The notes below the pieces were generated by a model. That model was not told the origin of the DNA. It searched no databases and was given only the letters and a program-made list of their open reading frames with translations. Shown here piece by piece: positions 1 through 8,018 of a DNA stretch of 21,976 nucleotides. Numbering within the stretch: the first letter of the stretch is position 1; each line of letters begins with the position of its first letter. This DNA is from UBA1046 sp050945515 (lineage in GTDB: Bacteria > Bacillota > Clostridia > Saccharofermentanales > DTU023): NCBI GenBank assembly GCA_050945515.1, contig JBMNTB010000029.1, positions 1-21,976 of the forward strand, in the 5' to 3' direction. A program made the position numbers and the translations under genes.

Positions 1-20
1 TTAAGCAATTTGTAGACAAA

Positions 21-70
21 TAAAGAAAAACCATGATGACGCTAGACATTGATGCTAGCTGTTTTCATGG
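21..70 (-). terminator. Intrinsic terminator after tuf
   Basis: Read on the minus strand, an outer stem CCATGA/TCATGG (65-70 with 31-36) encloses an inner stem GCTAG/CTAGC (55-59 with 41-45). It is followed at once by TTTTTCTTTATTT (down to about 18). This is a standard Rho-independent terminator and ends the str operon. The unpaired bases between the two stems make it less than perfect. Between it and the tuf stop (71-203) I see no supported gene, only an isolated SD-like AGGAGGT near 121-127 without a well-spaced start codon. Confidence 0.75.
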
Positions 71-203
71 CTTTCTTCATAATTGAGGGTGCCTCTTTCA
101 CTTTCTTAACTCTTTTGAGACACCTCCTATGTAAACATTTTGTTTGATCGGCAGCAAGCAGTACCGGCCGTGACCAAACGGTTTATGTGATACCGCGACC
201 GGC

Positions 204-1406
204 TTAGTCGAGGATCTTGGAAACGGTTCCGGAACCGACTGTACGGCCACCTTCGCGGATAGCGAACTTAAGACCCGGCTCAATGGCGATAGGTGTGATC
301 AGCTCGACAGAGATGGTGACGTGGTCGCCGGGCATACACATTTCAATGCCTTCGGGCAGCTTGGCGACGCCGGTAACGTCGGTGGTGCGGAAGTAGAACT
401 GCGGACGATAGCCGTCGAAGAACGGTTTGTGGCGTCCGCCCTCATCTTTGGTCAGAACATAGACCTGACCCTCGAACTTATAGTGGGGGTGGATGGTACC
501 GGGCTTGGCTACGACTTGGCCGCGCTGGACCTCGGAACGCTGGATACCGCGCAGCAGCAGACCGATATTGTCGCCGGCCTCTGCCTGATCCAGAATCTTT
601 CTGAACATTTCAACGCCGGTGACAACGGTTTTATGCGGTTCGTCACTCAGACCGACGATCTCAACATTGTCACCAATTCTGACCACACCGCGCTCGACAC
701 GACCGGTGGCCACAGTACCGCGACCGGTAATGGTGAAGACGTCCTCAACCGGCATGGCGAAGGGCAGATCGGTCGGACGGGCAGGTGTCGGGATGAATTC
801 GTCAACAGCTGCCATGAGTTCGAGTACAGGAGCATAGACCGGATCGCTGGGATCGTCGGCAGTGCTTTCCAGTGCCAACAGCGCGGAACCGCGGATGATC
901 GGTGTGTCGTCGCCGGGGAATTCGTACTCGTTCAGCAAGTCACGGATTTCCATTTCAACCAGCTCCAGAAGTTCTTCGTCATCGACCTGGTCACATTTGT
1001 TCATGAAGACTACAATAGCCGGCACACCAACCTGGCGAGCCAAAAGGATATGCTCTCTGGTCTGAGGCATCGGGCCGTCAGCAGCAGATACGACGAGAAT
1101 GGCGCCGTCCATCTGAGCAGCACCGGTAATCATATTCTTGATATAGTCAGCATGGCCGGGGCAGTCAACGTGAGCATAGTGGCGGTTTTCAGTTTCGTAC
1201 TCAACATGAGTCGAGGTGATTGTAATACCACGTGCTCTCTCTTCCGGCGCTTTGTCAATAGCTGCATAGTCGGTAAAAGCTGCTCCGCCTTGCATGGCCA
1301 GCACTTTTGTGATAGAAGCTGTCAGAGTTGTTTTACCGTGGTCAACGTGACCGATTGTACCAACGTTAACATGGGGTTTTGTTCTCTCAAATCTTTCCTT
1401 GCCCAT
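204..1406 (-). CDS. tuf: Translation elongation factor Tu
   Basis: EF-Tu is the GTPase that delivers aminoacyl-tRNA to the ribosomal A site in the cytoplasm. The 400-residue product has the full family length. The GTP-binding motifs are all visible: P-loop GHVDHGKT (19-26), the switch I stretch ending RGITIT (about 59-64), DCPGH (81-85) and NKCD (136-139), then the beta-barrel domains 2 and 3 with GRGTVATGRVERG and a C-terminus of SGTVSKILD. The start is ATG with AGGAGG 11 nt upstream. It is the last gene of the str operon, 128 nt after fusA, and may also have its own promoter in that gap. No truncation or unusual residue was noticed. Confidence 0.98.
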   Translation of the reverse strand: MGKERFERTKPHVNVGTIGHVDHGKTTLTASITKVLAMQGGAAFTDYAAIDKAPEERARGITITSTHVEYETENRHYAHVDCPGHADYIKNMITGAAQMDGAILVVSAADGPMPQTREHILLARQVGVPAIVVFMNKCDQVDDEELLELVEMEIRDLLNEYEFPGDDTPIIRGSALLALESTADDPSDPVYAPVLELMAAVDEFIPTPARPTDLPFAMPVEDVFTITGRGTVATGRVERGVVRIGDNVEIVGLSDEPHKTVVTGVEMFRKILDQAEAGDNIGLLLRGIQRSEVQRGQVVAKPGTIHPHYKFEGQVYVLTKDEGGRHKPFFDGYRPQFYFRTTDVTGVAKLPEGIEMCMPGDHVTISVELITPIAIEPGLKFAIREGGRTVGSGTVSKILD

Positions 1407-1462
1407 TACTATTAAATCCTCCTAATGGTTTTAAGTATTATTATAAATGTGCATTACTAACT

Positions 1463-1490
1463 ATTTTACACAATTATTTTTAATTAGCAA
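1463..1490 (-). promoter_or_regulatory. Possible internal promoter before tuf
   Basis: In the 128-nt fusA-tuf gap, the minus strand reads TTGCTA (1485-1490), a 16-bp spacer, then TAAAAT (1463-1468), in a very AT-rich setting. This could give tuf extra transcription relative to fusA, which is common because EF-Tu is needed in excess. AT-rich DNA yields such matches by chance, so this is tentative. A short stem AGGCAG/CTGCCT just upstream (near 1498-1518) has no T tract and is not called a terminator. Confidence 0.35.
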
Positions 1491-1534
1491 CGCTTAGGCA
1501 GTTCTGCGAGCTGCCTTTGCATCTATTACCGGCC

Positions 1535-3601
1535 TTATCGGGCCAATTGTTCACGGACAGAAGCCGGAACTTCTTCAAAATGACTGGTCTGCATGACGAA
1601 GACACCGCGACCCTGCGTGCGGGACCGGAGCGATGTCGCATAGCCGAACATCTCGGACAGTGGCACGAAGGCGGAAATGCGCTGTGCATTAGTCAATGCT
1701 ACCATACCTGTGATCTGTCCACGCCGCGAGCTGATATCTCCGAGCACATCACCCAGATACTCATCGGGCACCGTGATATCGACTTTCATCACCGGCTCGA
1801 GAATAATAGGGGCTGCCTTGAGACAGGCTTCCTTAAATGCCATAGAGCCTGCGATCTTAAAAGCCATTTCAGATGAGTCCACTTCGTGATATGAACCATC
1901 AATCAGTCTCACTTTGATATCAACGACAGGATAACCGGCGACAACACCGCCGTTCATAGCGTCTTGAATGCCGGCATCCACCGCCGGGATATACTCTCTG
2001 GGAATGACGCCGCCGACGATTTTGCTTTCAAACATATAGCCGGCACCGGGCTCGTTGGGTTCGATTTCAATGACACAATGACCATACTGGCCGTGGCCGC
2101 CGCTCTGACGGATGAAACGACCCTCGCCCTTGCCGCTGTCGGTGATTGACTCACGATAGGCGACTTGGGGTTTTCCGACATTGGCCTCAACTTTGAATTC
2201 ACGGAACAGACGGTCAACAATGATATCGAGATGGAGCTCGCCCATGCCCGAGATTAATGTCTGACCGGTTTCTGCTTCAGTATGAGTTCTGAAAGTCGGA
2301 TCCTCTTCCGATAATTTGGCCAGAGCAACTATCATCTTATCCTGGCTGGCTTTTGATTTTGGCTCAATAGCCACCGAAATGACCGGTTCCGGGAAATCCA
2401 TGGATTCCAAGATGATCGGCTCCTGCTCAAAGCAGAGCGTGTCTCCCGTCGAAGTATCGCGCAGCCCGACGGCAGCGGCGATATCTCCGGCATAGACTTC
2501 GTCCAGTTCCGATCTGTGGTTGGCATGCATCTGCAAAATCCGGCCAATGCGCTCTCTCTTGCCCTTAGTGGCATTCAGTACATATGAACCTGATTTCAAA
2601 GAGCCGCTGTAGACTCGGAAAAATGCCAGCTTGCCAACGTAAGGATCGGTCATGATCTTAAAGGCCAAAGCCGAAAATGGCGCCTTATCGTCTGCAGGCC
2701 TGGTTTCCTCCTCGCCTGTCTTGGGATGAGTACCGATCACATCCGCAATATCCAATGGAGACGGCATATAGTCAACGATCGCATCCAATACCAGCTGCAC
2801 ACCCTTGTTTTTATAGGACGAGCCGCAGGTGACAGGAATAATCTCGGTAGCGATGGTTGCTTTGCGCAGAGCAGTTTTCAGCTCCGGAACCGTGATCTCT
2901 TCTTCGGCCAGGAATTTGTTGGCCAGATCATCATCGGTTTCCGCAATGGCCTCAACCATCTTTGCTCGCCATTCTATGGCCTCTGCCAGATATTCCTGCG
3001 GAATTTCCGACTCGGTAACGGTGACGCCAAGATCCTCATCGGCATATATTTCGGCTTTCATATTCATCAGATCGATGATGCCGCGGAAACTATCTTCAAT
3101 ACCGATCGGCAATTGGATCGGCACGGCATTGGTGCCCAGGCGCTCTTTCATCATGGCGACGACATTGTGGAAATCTGCGCCAACCATATCCATCTTATTG
3201 ATATAAGCCATGCGCGGAACATGGTAATTGTCCGCCTGGCGCCAAACTGTCTCGGTCTGTGGTTCAACACCGCCTTTGGCGCAAAGCACTGTGACCGCAC
3301 CATCCAGCACGCGCAGCGAGCGCTCTACCTCAACTGTGAAGTCCACATGACCGGGGGTATCGATGATATTGACTCGACAGCCTTTCCACTGGGCAGTTGT
3401 GGCAGCGGACGTAATTGTGATTCCACGTTCCTGCTCCTGCTCCATCCAGTCCATGGTGGCGGCTCCCTCATGGGTCTCCCCCAGACGGTGGATTCTGCCT
3501 GTATAGTAGAGAATCCGCTCCGTAGTGGTGGTCTTACCAGCGTCTATATGCGCCATGATGCCGATATTTCGTGTATTCTCTAATGAGAATTCTCTTGGCA
3601 T
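1535..3601 (-). CDS. fusA: Translation elongation factor G
   Basis: EF-G is the GTPase that drives ribosomal translocation and, with RRF, ribosome recycling. The 688-residue product matches the usual length. G-domain motifs visible are AHIDAGKT (17-24), RGITIT (59-64), DTPGH (81-85) and NKMD (135-138), followed by domains II-V. The domain IV region includes YRESI and the GHGQYGHC stretch, and the end is FEEVPASVREQLAR. The start is ATG, with AAGGAG about 10 nt upstream. It lies 135 nt after rpsG in the str operon, the usual order rpsL-rpsG-fusA-tuf. The sequence starts MPREFSLENTRNIGIMAHID, which favours canonical EF-G over tetracycline-resistance paralogues. Confidence 0.98.
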   Translation of the reverse strand: MPREFSLENTRNIGIMAHIDAGKTTTTERILYYTGRIHRLGETHEGAATMDWMEQEQERGITITSAATTAQWKGCRVNIIDTPGHVDFTVEVERSLRVLDGAVTVLCAKGGVEPQTETVWRQADNYHVPRMAYINKMDMVGADFHNVVAMMKERLGTNAVPIQLPIGIEDSFRGIIDLMNMKAEIYADEDLGVTVTESEIPQEYLAEAIEWRAKMVEAIAETDDDLANKFLAEEEITVPELKTALRKATIATEIIPVTCGSSYKNKGVQLVLDAIVDYMPSPLDIADVIGTHPKTGEEETRPADDKAPFSALAFKIMTDPYVGKLAFFRVYSGSLKSGSYVLNATKGKRERIGRILQMHANHRSELDEVYAGDIAAAVGLRDTSTGDTLCFEQEPIILESMDFPEPVISVAIEPKSKASQDKMIVALAKLSEEDPTFRTHTEAETGQTLISGMGELHLDIIVDRLFREFKVEANVGKPQVAYRESITDSGKGEGRFIRQSGGHGQYGHCVIEIEPNEPGAGYMFESKIVGGVIPREYIPAVDAGIQDAMNGGVVAGYPVVDIKVRLIDGSYHEVDSSEMAFKIAGSMAFKEACLKAAPIILEPVMKVDITVPDEYLGDVLGDISSRRGQITGMVALTNAQRISAFVPLSEMFGYATSLRSRTQGRGVFVMQTSHFEEVPASVREQLAR

Positions 3602-3661
3602 TGCGTGTTAACTCCTTCTTATTCTGCTGAAACTTCTTCATATTTCCGACCGTTGTGGTTC

Positions 3662-3714
3662 CGGTTCAGTCTGCTGATATAAGCATTTAATCTTGTAGCA
3701 GTCGGCCTGAACCG
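3662..3714 (-). other. Imperfect hairpin in the rpsG-fusA gap
   Basis: The 135-nt gap between rpsG and fusA holds an 8-bp inverted repeat CGGTTCAG/CTGAACCG (3662-3669 and 3707-3714) with an inner CTGCT/AGCAG pair. Neither side has a T tract, so it is not an intrinsic terminator. It could be an intercistronic mRNA structure affecting fusA translation or mRNA processing. Function is unknown. Confidence 0.35.
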
Positions 3715-3736
3715 TTACGGTCTTCAGTTCAGCCTC

Positions 3737-4207
3737 TTACCATCTGTAATGGGCAAAAGCGCGGTTGGCTTCTGCCATACGATGCATCTCTTCTTTACGT
3801 CTGAATGCAGCGCCTTGCTGATTAAAAGCATCCAACAATTCAGCTGCCAGACGATCTTTCATCGTGCGCTCACTGCGTGCGCGCGCAGCATTTACTATCC
3901 AGCGCAAAGCCAGCGTTTGACGGCGTTCCGGACGAACTTCAATCGGAACTTGATAGTTTGAACCGCCAACACGGCGCGCTTTTACTTCCAGCATCGGCAT
4001 TACATTTTCCAGTGCTTTGTTGAAAACTTCGATTGCTTCATGACCGGATTTTTCGGCTACCTGGTCAAAAGCTCCGTAGACAATGCGCTGAGCCAGCCCT
4101 TTTTTCCCATCTAGCATGACATTGTTCACCAGCTTGCTGACGCGAACATCATGATATACAGGATCGGGCAGTACCTCTCTTTTAGGCACGTGACCTTTTC
4201 TTGGCAC
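3737..4207 (-). CDS. rpsG: 30S ribosomal protein S7
   Basis: S7 binds the 3' major domain of 16S rRNA, nucleates head assembly of the 30S subunit and contacts E-site tRNA. The product has 156 residues, the normal length, and begins MPRKGHVPKREVLPDP with the family stretches GGSNYQVPIEVRPERRQTLALRW and FAHYRW at the end. The start codon is GTG (4205-4207) with GGAGGG seven nt upstream. It is the second gene of the str operon, 141 nt downstream of rpsL. In other bacteria S7 can repress its own operon through the rpsL-rpsG spacer, and the spacer here contains hairpins, but that link is inference. Confidence 0.97.
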   Translation of the reverse strand: MPRKGHVPKREVLPDPVYHDVRVSKLVNNVMLDGKKGLAQRIVYGAFDQVAEKSGHEAIEVFNKALENVMPMLEVKARRVGGSNYQVPIEVRPERRQTLALRWIVNAARARSERTMKDRLAAELLDAFNQQGAAFRRKEEMHRMAEANRAFAHYRW

Positions 4208-4233
4208 TTGTCTTCCCTCCTTTCATGATTATG

Positions 4234-4308
4234 CGGGTCTTTCACCCGAAATCACAGGTACTCACGATTTGGACCGTGTTGTGCCGAGTCACGCTTGTCT
4301 GAGACAAG
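4234..4308 (-). other. Two short hairpins in the rpsL-rpsG spacer
   Basis: The 141-nt spacer contains CGGGT/ACCCG (4234-4238 with 4244-4248) and CTTGTC-TGA-GACAAG (4294-4308). In E. coli the rpsL-rpsG spacer is the binding site for S7 autoregulation. Whether these hairpins imitate the 16S rRNA S7 site cannot be judged by eye. They are recorded as candidate regulatory RNA structure only. Confidence 0.3.
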
Positions 4309-4348
4309 GAGTGTACCGAACACATAAGTCCAACCGAATGCAGACTGC

Positions 4349-4774
4349 TTACCTGGTCTTGGCAGCCTTCGGTTTTTTGGTGCCGTACTTGGAACGGCCC
4401 TGCAGACGCGAATTCACTCCCGCCGCATCAAGCGTCCCGCGCACGACATGATAACGTACGCCGGGCAAATCCTTAACACGGCCGCCGCGGATCAGTACCA
4501 CACTATGCTCTTGCAAATTATGGCCGATCCCCGGTATATAAGCGAACACTTCAAACTGATTTGTCAAACGAACTCTGGCTACTTTGCGCAGCGCCGAATT
4601 CGGCTTTTTGGGAGTGGTAGTCTTGACGACCGTGCAGACTCCGCGCTTCTGCGGTGAAGGATATGTGCTGGTCCGCCTCTTCAGCGTATTCAGCCCCACT
4701 TGCAGCGCAGGTGATCCGGACTTAAAAGTCCTTTTCTGGCGTCCCTGTTTCACCAACTGGTTGAACGTAGGCAT
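4349..4774 (-). CDS. rpsL: 30S ribosomal protein S12
   Basis: S12 sits at the decoding centre of the 30S subunit and controls tRNA selection accuracy. The product has 141 residues. It is longer than the 124-residue E. coli form because of the extra segment around 18-41 that is usual in Gram-positive S12. Visible motifs are PQKRGVCT, TTTPKKPNSALRK (Lys56/Lys57, the classical streptomycin-resistance position, wild type here) and RGGRVKDLPGVRYH. The ATG at 4772-4774 is chosen because AAAGGAGG lies just upstream; an extension of nine codons would cover this SD and has no RBS. It is the first gene of the str operon, with its own promoter at 4881-4909. Confidence 0.97.
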   Translation of the reverse strand: MPTFNQLVKQGRQKRTFKSGSPALQVGLNTLKRRTSTYPSPQKRGVCTVVKTTTPKKPNSALRKVARVRLTNQFEVFAYIPGIGHNLQEHSVVLIRGGRVKDLPGVRYHVVRGTLDAAGVNSRLQGRSKYGTKKPKAAKTR

Positions 4775-4847
4775 CCCTGTACCTCCTTTCGTAATAGTCA
4801 AATACCGTCTTTGTTGCGCTCACTGAAGTTCAGAATTTTACGCACTC

Positions 4848-4867
4848 AAAAACCTGCCTTGGGCAGG
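4848..4867 (-). promoter_or_regulatory. Early hairpin plus T tract in the str operon leader
   Basis: The minus strand reads CCTGCC-CAA-GGCAGG followed directly by TTTTT (4848-4852). It begins only about 10-15 nt after the predicted transcription start from the promoter at 4881-4909. A 6-bp GC-rich stem with a T run has terminator form, but so close to the start it might instead act as a 5' stabilising stem or attenuator for rpsL-rpsG-fusA-tuf, or as a second terminator behind opp. Confidence 0.5.
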
Positions 4868-4880
4868 CGAACGGAAAATC

Positions 4881-4909
4881 AGTATAACATTTGCGATTCG
4901 TCTTGTAAA
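4881..4909 (-). promoter_or_regulatory. Sigma-70/A type promoter of the str operon
   Basis: The minus strand has TTTACA (4904-4909), a 17-bp spacer and TATACT (4881-4886). Each hexamer differs from consensus by one base and the spacing is ideal. It lies after the opp terminator and 107 bp before the rpsL start, which is where an independent str promoter is expected given that the opp block separates rpsL from rpoBC. Confidence 0.75.
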
Positions 4910-4920
4910 CGGTCCGCCTG

Positions 4921-4972
4921 AAAAAATACCGTGGGCCGCCTATTTCGCTCATTGTTGGCTAATAGGCGGCCC
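4921..4972 (-). terminator. Intrinsic terminator of the opp operon
   Basis: A perfect 12-bp stem GGGCCGCCTATT/AATAGGCGGCCC (4961-4972 paired with 4933-4944) with a 16-nt loop is followed on the minus strand by ACGGTA and six T residues (4921-4926). It lies just after the oppF stop, so it should insulate the opp operon from the str operon. Confidence 0.8.
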
Positions 4973-5004
4973 GATGCGGTTCAACTTCTTTATACAGCTG
5001 CGGT

Positions 5005-5973
5005 TCAGACTTTGAAACAGGCCACATTATGGCCCGGTGCCACTTCTCTCAGAGGCGGCATTTGTTCGCGGCAGACCTGATCCGCGAGCGGACAGCGGCT
5101 GACGAAGCGACAGATAGCAGGCGGATTGATCGGGCTGGCGACTTCGCCGCTCACTACTCGGCGCTTTTTGCGCCTGACCAGTTCAGGATCGGCAATCGGA
5201 ATTGACGACAGGAGAACTTGCGTATACGGATGCAGGGGATTCCGGTATAACTCTTCAGACACTGCCTCCTCTACAATCGTTCCCAGATACATCACGATCA
5301 CCCGATCGGAAATATACTTCACCACACTGAGATCGTGCGCAATGAACAGATAGGTCAGCCCCAGATCCTGCTGTGACTTCTTCAGCATATTCAGAACCTG
5401 AGCCTGGATCGACACATCCAGCGCCGAAATCGGCTCATCACAAACAATAAACTCCGGATCCACGGACAGTGCGCGGGCAATACCGATGCGCTGCTTCTGC
5501 CCGCCGGAGAACTCATGTGGAAAACGCGACATATGGTCCTTATTCAATCCCACTTTGCGCAGGAGGGCTTCAATCCGCTTATCCAGCTCGCTGGACTTGG
5601 CCAGATCGTGGATCCTCATACCCGCGCCGACAATATCTTTGACCGTCATCCTGGGATTCAAAGATGAATGCGGATTCTGGAAAATCATCTGCGCCCGCTT
5701 ACGGTACTGCATATCCTCCTCCGGCGTAAAAGTAAAAACATCTTTCCCGCCGTAATATACATTGCCCGTATTGGGAGTATATAACTTCAGGATCGTGCGC
5801 CCGGTTGTTGACTTGCCGCAACCGGATTCACCGACCAGACCGACCGTCTCACCGCGGTGGATCTTAAAATTGATATGATCAACCGCTTTCAGAACCTTAT
5901 CTCGCGAAATGCGGAAATACTGGGAGAGGTCCTTTACTTCCAACAATACTTCCCGGTTTGTCTGATTGCTCAT
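5005..5973 (-). CDS. oppF: Oligopeptide ABC importer, ATPase OppF/DppF
   Basis: This is one of the two nucleotide-binding subunits that power peptide import at the inner face of the membrane. The product has 322 residues. Motifs are Walker A GESGCGKST (48-56), Q-loop FQNP (Gln99), signature FSGGQKQR (155-162), Walker B FIVCDEP (175-181) and H-loop His213. The C-terminal oligopeptide-transporter extension follows, with Cys288, 294, 301 and 319. The start ATG overlaps the oppD stop by four bases (ATGA), a sign of translational coupling, and GGAGGAGAGG precedes it. It is the last gene of oppABCDF. The family does not by itself distinguish dipeptide from longer peptide substrates. Confidence 0.93.
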   Translation of the reverse strand: MSNQTNREVLLEVKDLSQYFRISRDKVLKAVDHINFKIHRGETVGLVGESGCGKSTTGRTILKLYTPNTGNVYYGGKDVFTFTPEEDMQYRKRAQMIFQNPHSSLNPRMTVKDIVGAGMRIHDLAKSSELDKRIEALLRKVGLNKDHMSRFPHEFSGGQKQRIGIARALSVDPEFIVCDEPISALDVSIQAQVLNMLKKSQQDLGLTYLFIAHDLSVVKYISDRVIVMYLGTIVEEAVSEELYRNPLHPYTQVLLSSIPIADPELVRRKKRRVVSGEVASPINPPAICRFVSRCPLADQVCREQMPPLREVAPGHNVACFKV

Positions 5974-7040
5974 ACCCTCTCCTCCATTTCTACTTGCTCA
6001 GGCGAAGACGCTTCCTCATCGGTCTCCATAGTTCGGGCCACAGCAGGCAACTTCACGTCCGGTGCGTATTCGTGCAGCAACCAGCAGGCAGAGTAGTGTT
6101 CAGGCGCTACCTGTGTCCGCTCCGGCATCATCATGCCGCAGATCTCCATCGCATACTCACAGCGCGCGGCAAAAGGACAGCCCGCAGGAGGTGAAAAGAG
6201 ATCGGGCGGTGTGCCCTCTATCGGCACCAGCTCTTCATCCCGGCTGGTATCCAGTGTTGCTATGGACTGGATCAGACCCGAGGTATAAGGATGTGCCGTT
6301 TCATAAAAAATCGCATTAACCGGGCCTTCTTCCACAATTTTGCCGCCATACATCACCAAAACCCGATCACACATTTTAGCGACAACACCTAGATCATGTG
6401 TAATCAGGATAATCGAGGTCATGAACTTCTCCTGCAATTCCTTAAGAATATCCAGAATCTGCGCTTCAATCGTGACATCAAGTGAAGTGGTCGGCTCGTC
6501 AGCAATAATGATGCCGGGCTGCCCGACCAGCGCAATGGCGATCATAACCCTCTGTTTCATACCGCCGGAAAGCTCGTGCGGATACTGACGATAACGTCTT
6601 TCCGGCTCGTTGATACCCACCAGCTTCAGAATCTCCAGCGCTCTTTCCTTGGCCTCAGCGCGGGAAACTTCTTTCCGGCCTACAAAGATTTCTTCAATCT
6701 GCTTGCCGACACGCATGGTGGGATTGAGCGATGTCATCGGGTCTTGGAAAATGAAGCCGATTTCAACACCTCTGATTTTCCGCAGTTCGCGGTTAGACAT
6801 CTTAATGATATCTTTACCTTCGTAAAGGATCTCGCCGCCTTCAAAGAAACCAGGCGGTTCAGGATTCAGCCGCAGAATACATTGAACAGAGACACTCTTG
6901 CCGCAGCCGGATTCGCCCACAATACCGAGCAATTCTCCTTTCCTGACCTCAAAACTGATGTCACGCACAGCCTTGACTACGCCACCATAAGTGCGGAACG
7001 AAAATTCAAGATTTTTAACTTCCAGTATAACTTCCGGCAT
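5970..7040 (-). CDS. oppD: Oligopeptide ABC importer, ATPase OppD/DppD
   Basis: This is the partner ATPase of OppF. From the ATG at 7038-7040 it has 356 residues. That start is chosen because GGAGGG lies six nt upstream; an in-frame TTG six codons earlier has no RBS. Motifs are Walker A GESGCGKS (42-49), Gln99 of the Q-loop, signature LSGGMKQR (157-164), Walker B IIIADEP (177-183) and H-loop His215. The C-terminal extension carries Cys288, 294, 301 and 319, the same spacing and numbering as in the neighbouring OppF. A similar Cys set binds an iron-sulfur cluster in some dipeptide importers. The last 25 residues are acidic. It starts 14 nt after oppC. Confidence 0.93.
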   Translation of the reverse strand: MPEVILEVKNLEFSFRTYGGVVKAVRDISFEVRKGELLGIVGESGCGKSVSVQCILRLNPEPPGFFEGGEILYEGKDIIKMSNRELRKIRGVEIGFIFQDPMTSLNPTMRVGKQIEEIFVGRKEVSRAEAKERALEILKLVGINEPERRYRQYPHELSGGMKQRVMIAIALVGQPGIIIADEPTTSLDVTIEAQILDILKELQEKFMTSIILITHDLGVVAKMCDRVLVMYGGKIVEEGPVNAIFYETAHPYTSGLIQSIATLDTSRDEELVPIEGTPPDLFSPPAGCPFAARCEYAMEICGMMMPERTQVAPEHYSACWLLHEYAPDVKLPAVARTMETDEEASSPEQVEMEERV

Positions 7041-7054
7041 AGCTAACCCTCCTA

Positions 7055-8005
7055 TCAATCCGTACCGCGCATACGCGGGTCAAAAGCATCACGCAGTCCA
7101 TTGCCCAACAAATTGAAAGCCAATACTGTTGTACAGATAAAGAAGGCAGGAACATACAACATATGCGGACACAATCTGATCATGGCTGTTCCTTCTTTGG
7201 CCAACACACCCCAGCTGGCATTGGGGGGAGCGATGCCCAGCCCGATATAACTGAGGAAAGCCTCTCTGAAGATAGCTGCGGGAATTGCCATAGCCAGATT
7301 AGTAATAATCAATCCCATCAGATTGGGAATGATTTCGCGGACAATTATCATGAAAGTCGATTCACCCAGAACACGAGCCGCTAGCACAAACTCTTGCTCT
7401 TTAAGGCGATAGACTTCACCGCGAGTAAACCGGCAGGCTCCTGCCCAACCGGTAATAACCATAGCGATAATCAAACTCTTGATGCCCGGGCCCAAAACCA
7501 CCATAACCAAAATATTCACGATCAGGGCCGGAATGCCGTAGATAATATCGATGATCCGCATGAGAATCATGTCGAACTTGCCACCGATATAACCGCTGAA
7601 GCCACCTAGAATCGTGCCAATTACGGAATTAATAAATGCCGCAATAAAGCCGATGGACAACGAAACACGAGCCCCGACCCAAATCCTCACCCAGAGGTCA
7701 CGACCCAAAGAATCGGTGCCAAACCAGTGTTCGGCCGAAAATGATTGTTTCATGGCATAGGCATCCTGCTGATCAAATTCATAGCGACTGACCATCGGAG
7801 CAAAAATTGCCAAGATCACATATACAGTAAGGATAATCAAACCAATAAATGCCGCCTTGTCTTTGCGAATTCTCAGCCAAGCCTCCTGCCAGAAAGTCAG
7901 GCTGGGGCGGGAAATTGCTTCCATCTCCTCTACGCTTTTGCCGACAGTGCGGAAGAGATCGGCGGTAATGACCTTCTCCTGTGACTCTATCTTCTTTGTA
8001 GCCAT
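7055..8005 (-). CDS. oppC: Peptide ABC importer permease OppC/DppC
   Basis: This is one of the two membrane subunits forming the peptide channel. From the ATG at 8003-8005 it has 316 residues. That start has GGGAGGG six nt upstream and avoids overlapping oppB, unlike the longer reading frame. An N-terminal cytoplasmic part is followed by a transmembrane segment (AAFIGLIILTVYVILAIFAP), a periplasmic/extracellular loop (FGTDSLGRDLWVRIWVGARV) typical of OppC N-termini, and several hydrophobic helices. The coupling motif near EFVLAARVLGES...REIIPN is the EAA-type loop that contacts the ATPases. It lies 13 nt after oppB. Confidence 0.93.
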   Translation of the reverse strand: MATKKIESQEKVITADLFRTVGKSVEEMEAISRPSLTFWQEAWLRIRKDKAAFIGLIILTVYVILAIFAPMVSRYEFDQQDAYAMKQSFSAEHWFGTDSLGRDLWVRIWVGARVSLSIGFIAAFINSVIGTILGGFSGYIGGKFDMILMRIIDIIYGIPALIVNILVMVVLGPGIKSLIIAMVITGWAGACRFTRGEVYRLKEQEFVLAARVLGESTFMIIVREIIPNLMGLIITNLAMAIPAAIFREAFLSYIGLGIAPPNASWGVLAKEGTAMIRLCPHMLYVPAFFICTTVLAFNLLGNGLRDAFDPRMRGTD

Positions 8006-8018
8006 TCGTATCCCTCCC

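Noticed and set aside
71..203. SD-like AGGAGGT and a 19-codon GTG frame after tuf
   Set aside because: The start is about 20 nt from the SD and the frame ends in the tuf terminator stem; too weak to call a gene.
321..1415. 364-codon plus-strand open frame opposite tuf
   Set aside because: It is antisense to a full-length EF-Tu gene, has no family features and no RBS; codon bias of tuf keeps the opposite frame open.
2726..3583. 285-codon plus-strand open frame opposite fusA
   Set aside because: Antisense shadow of fusA with low-complexity His/Ile/Asn-rich translation and no recognisable domain.
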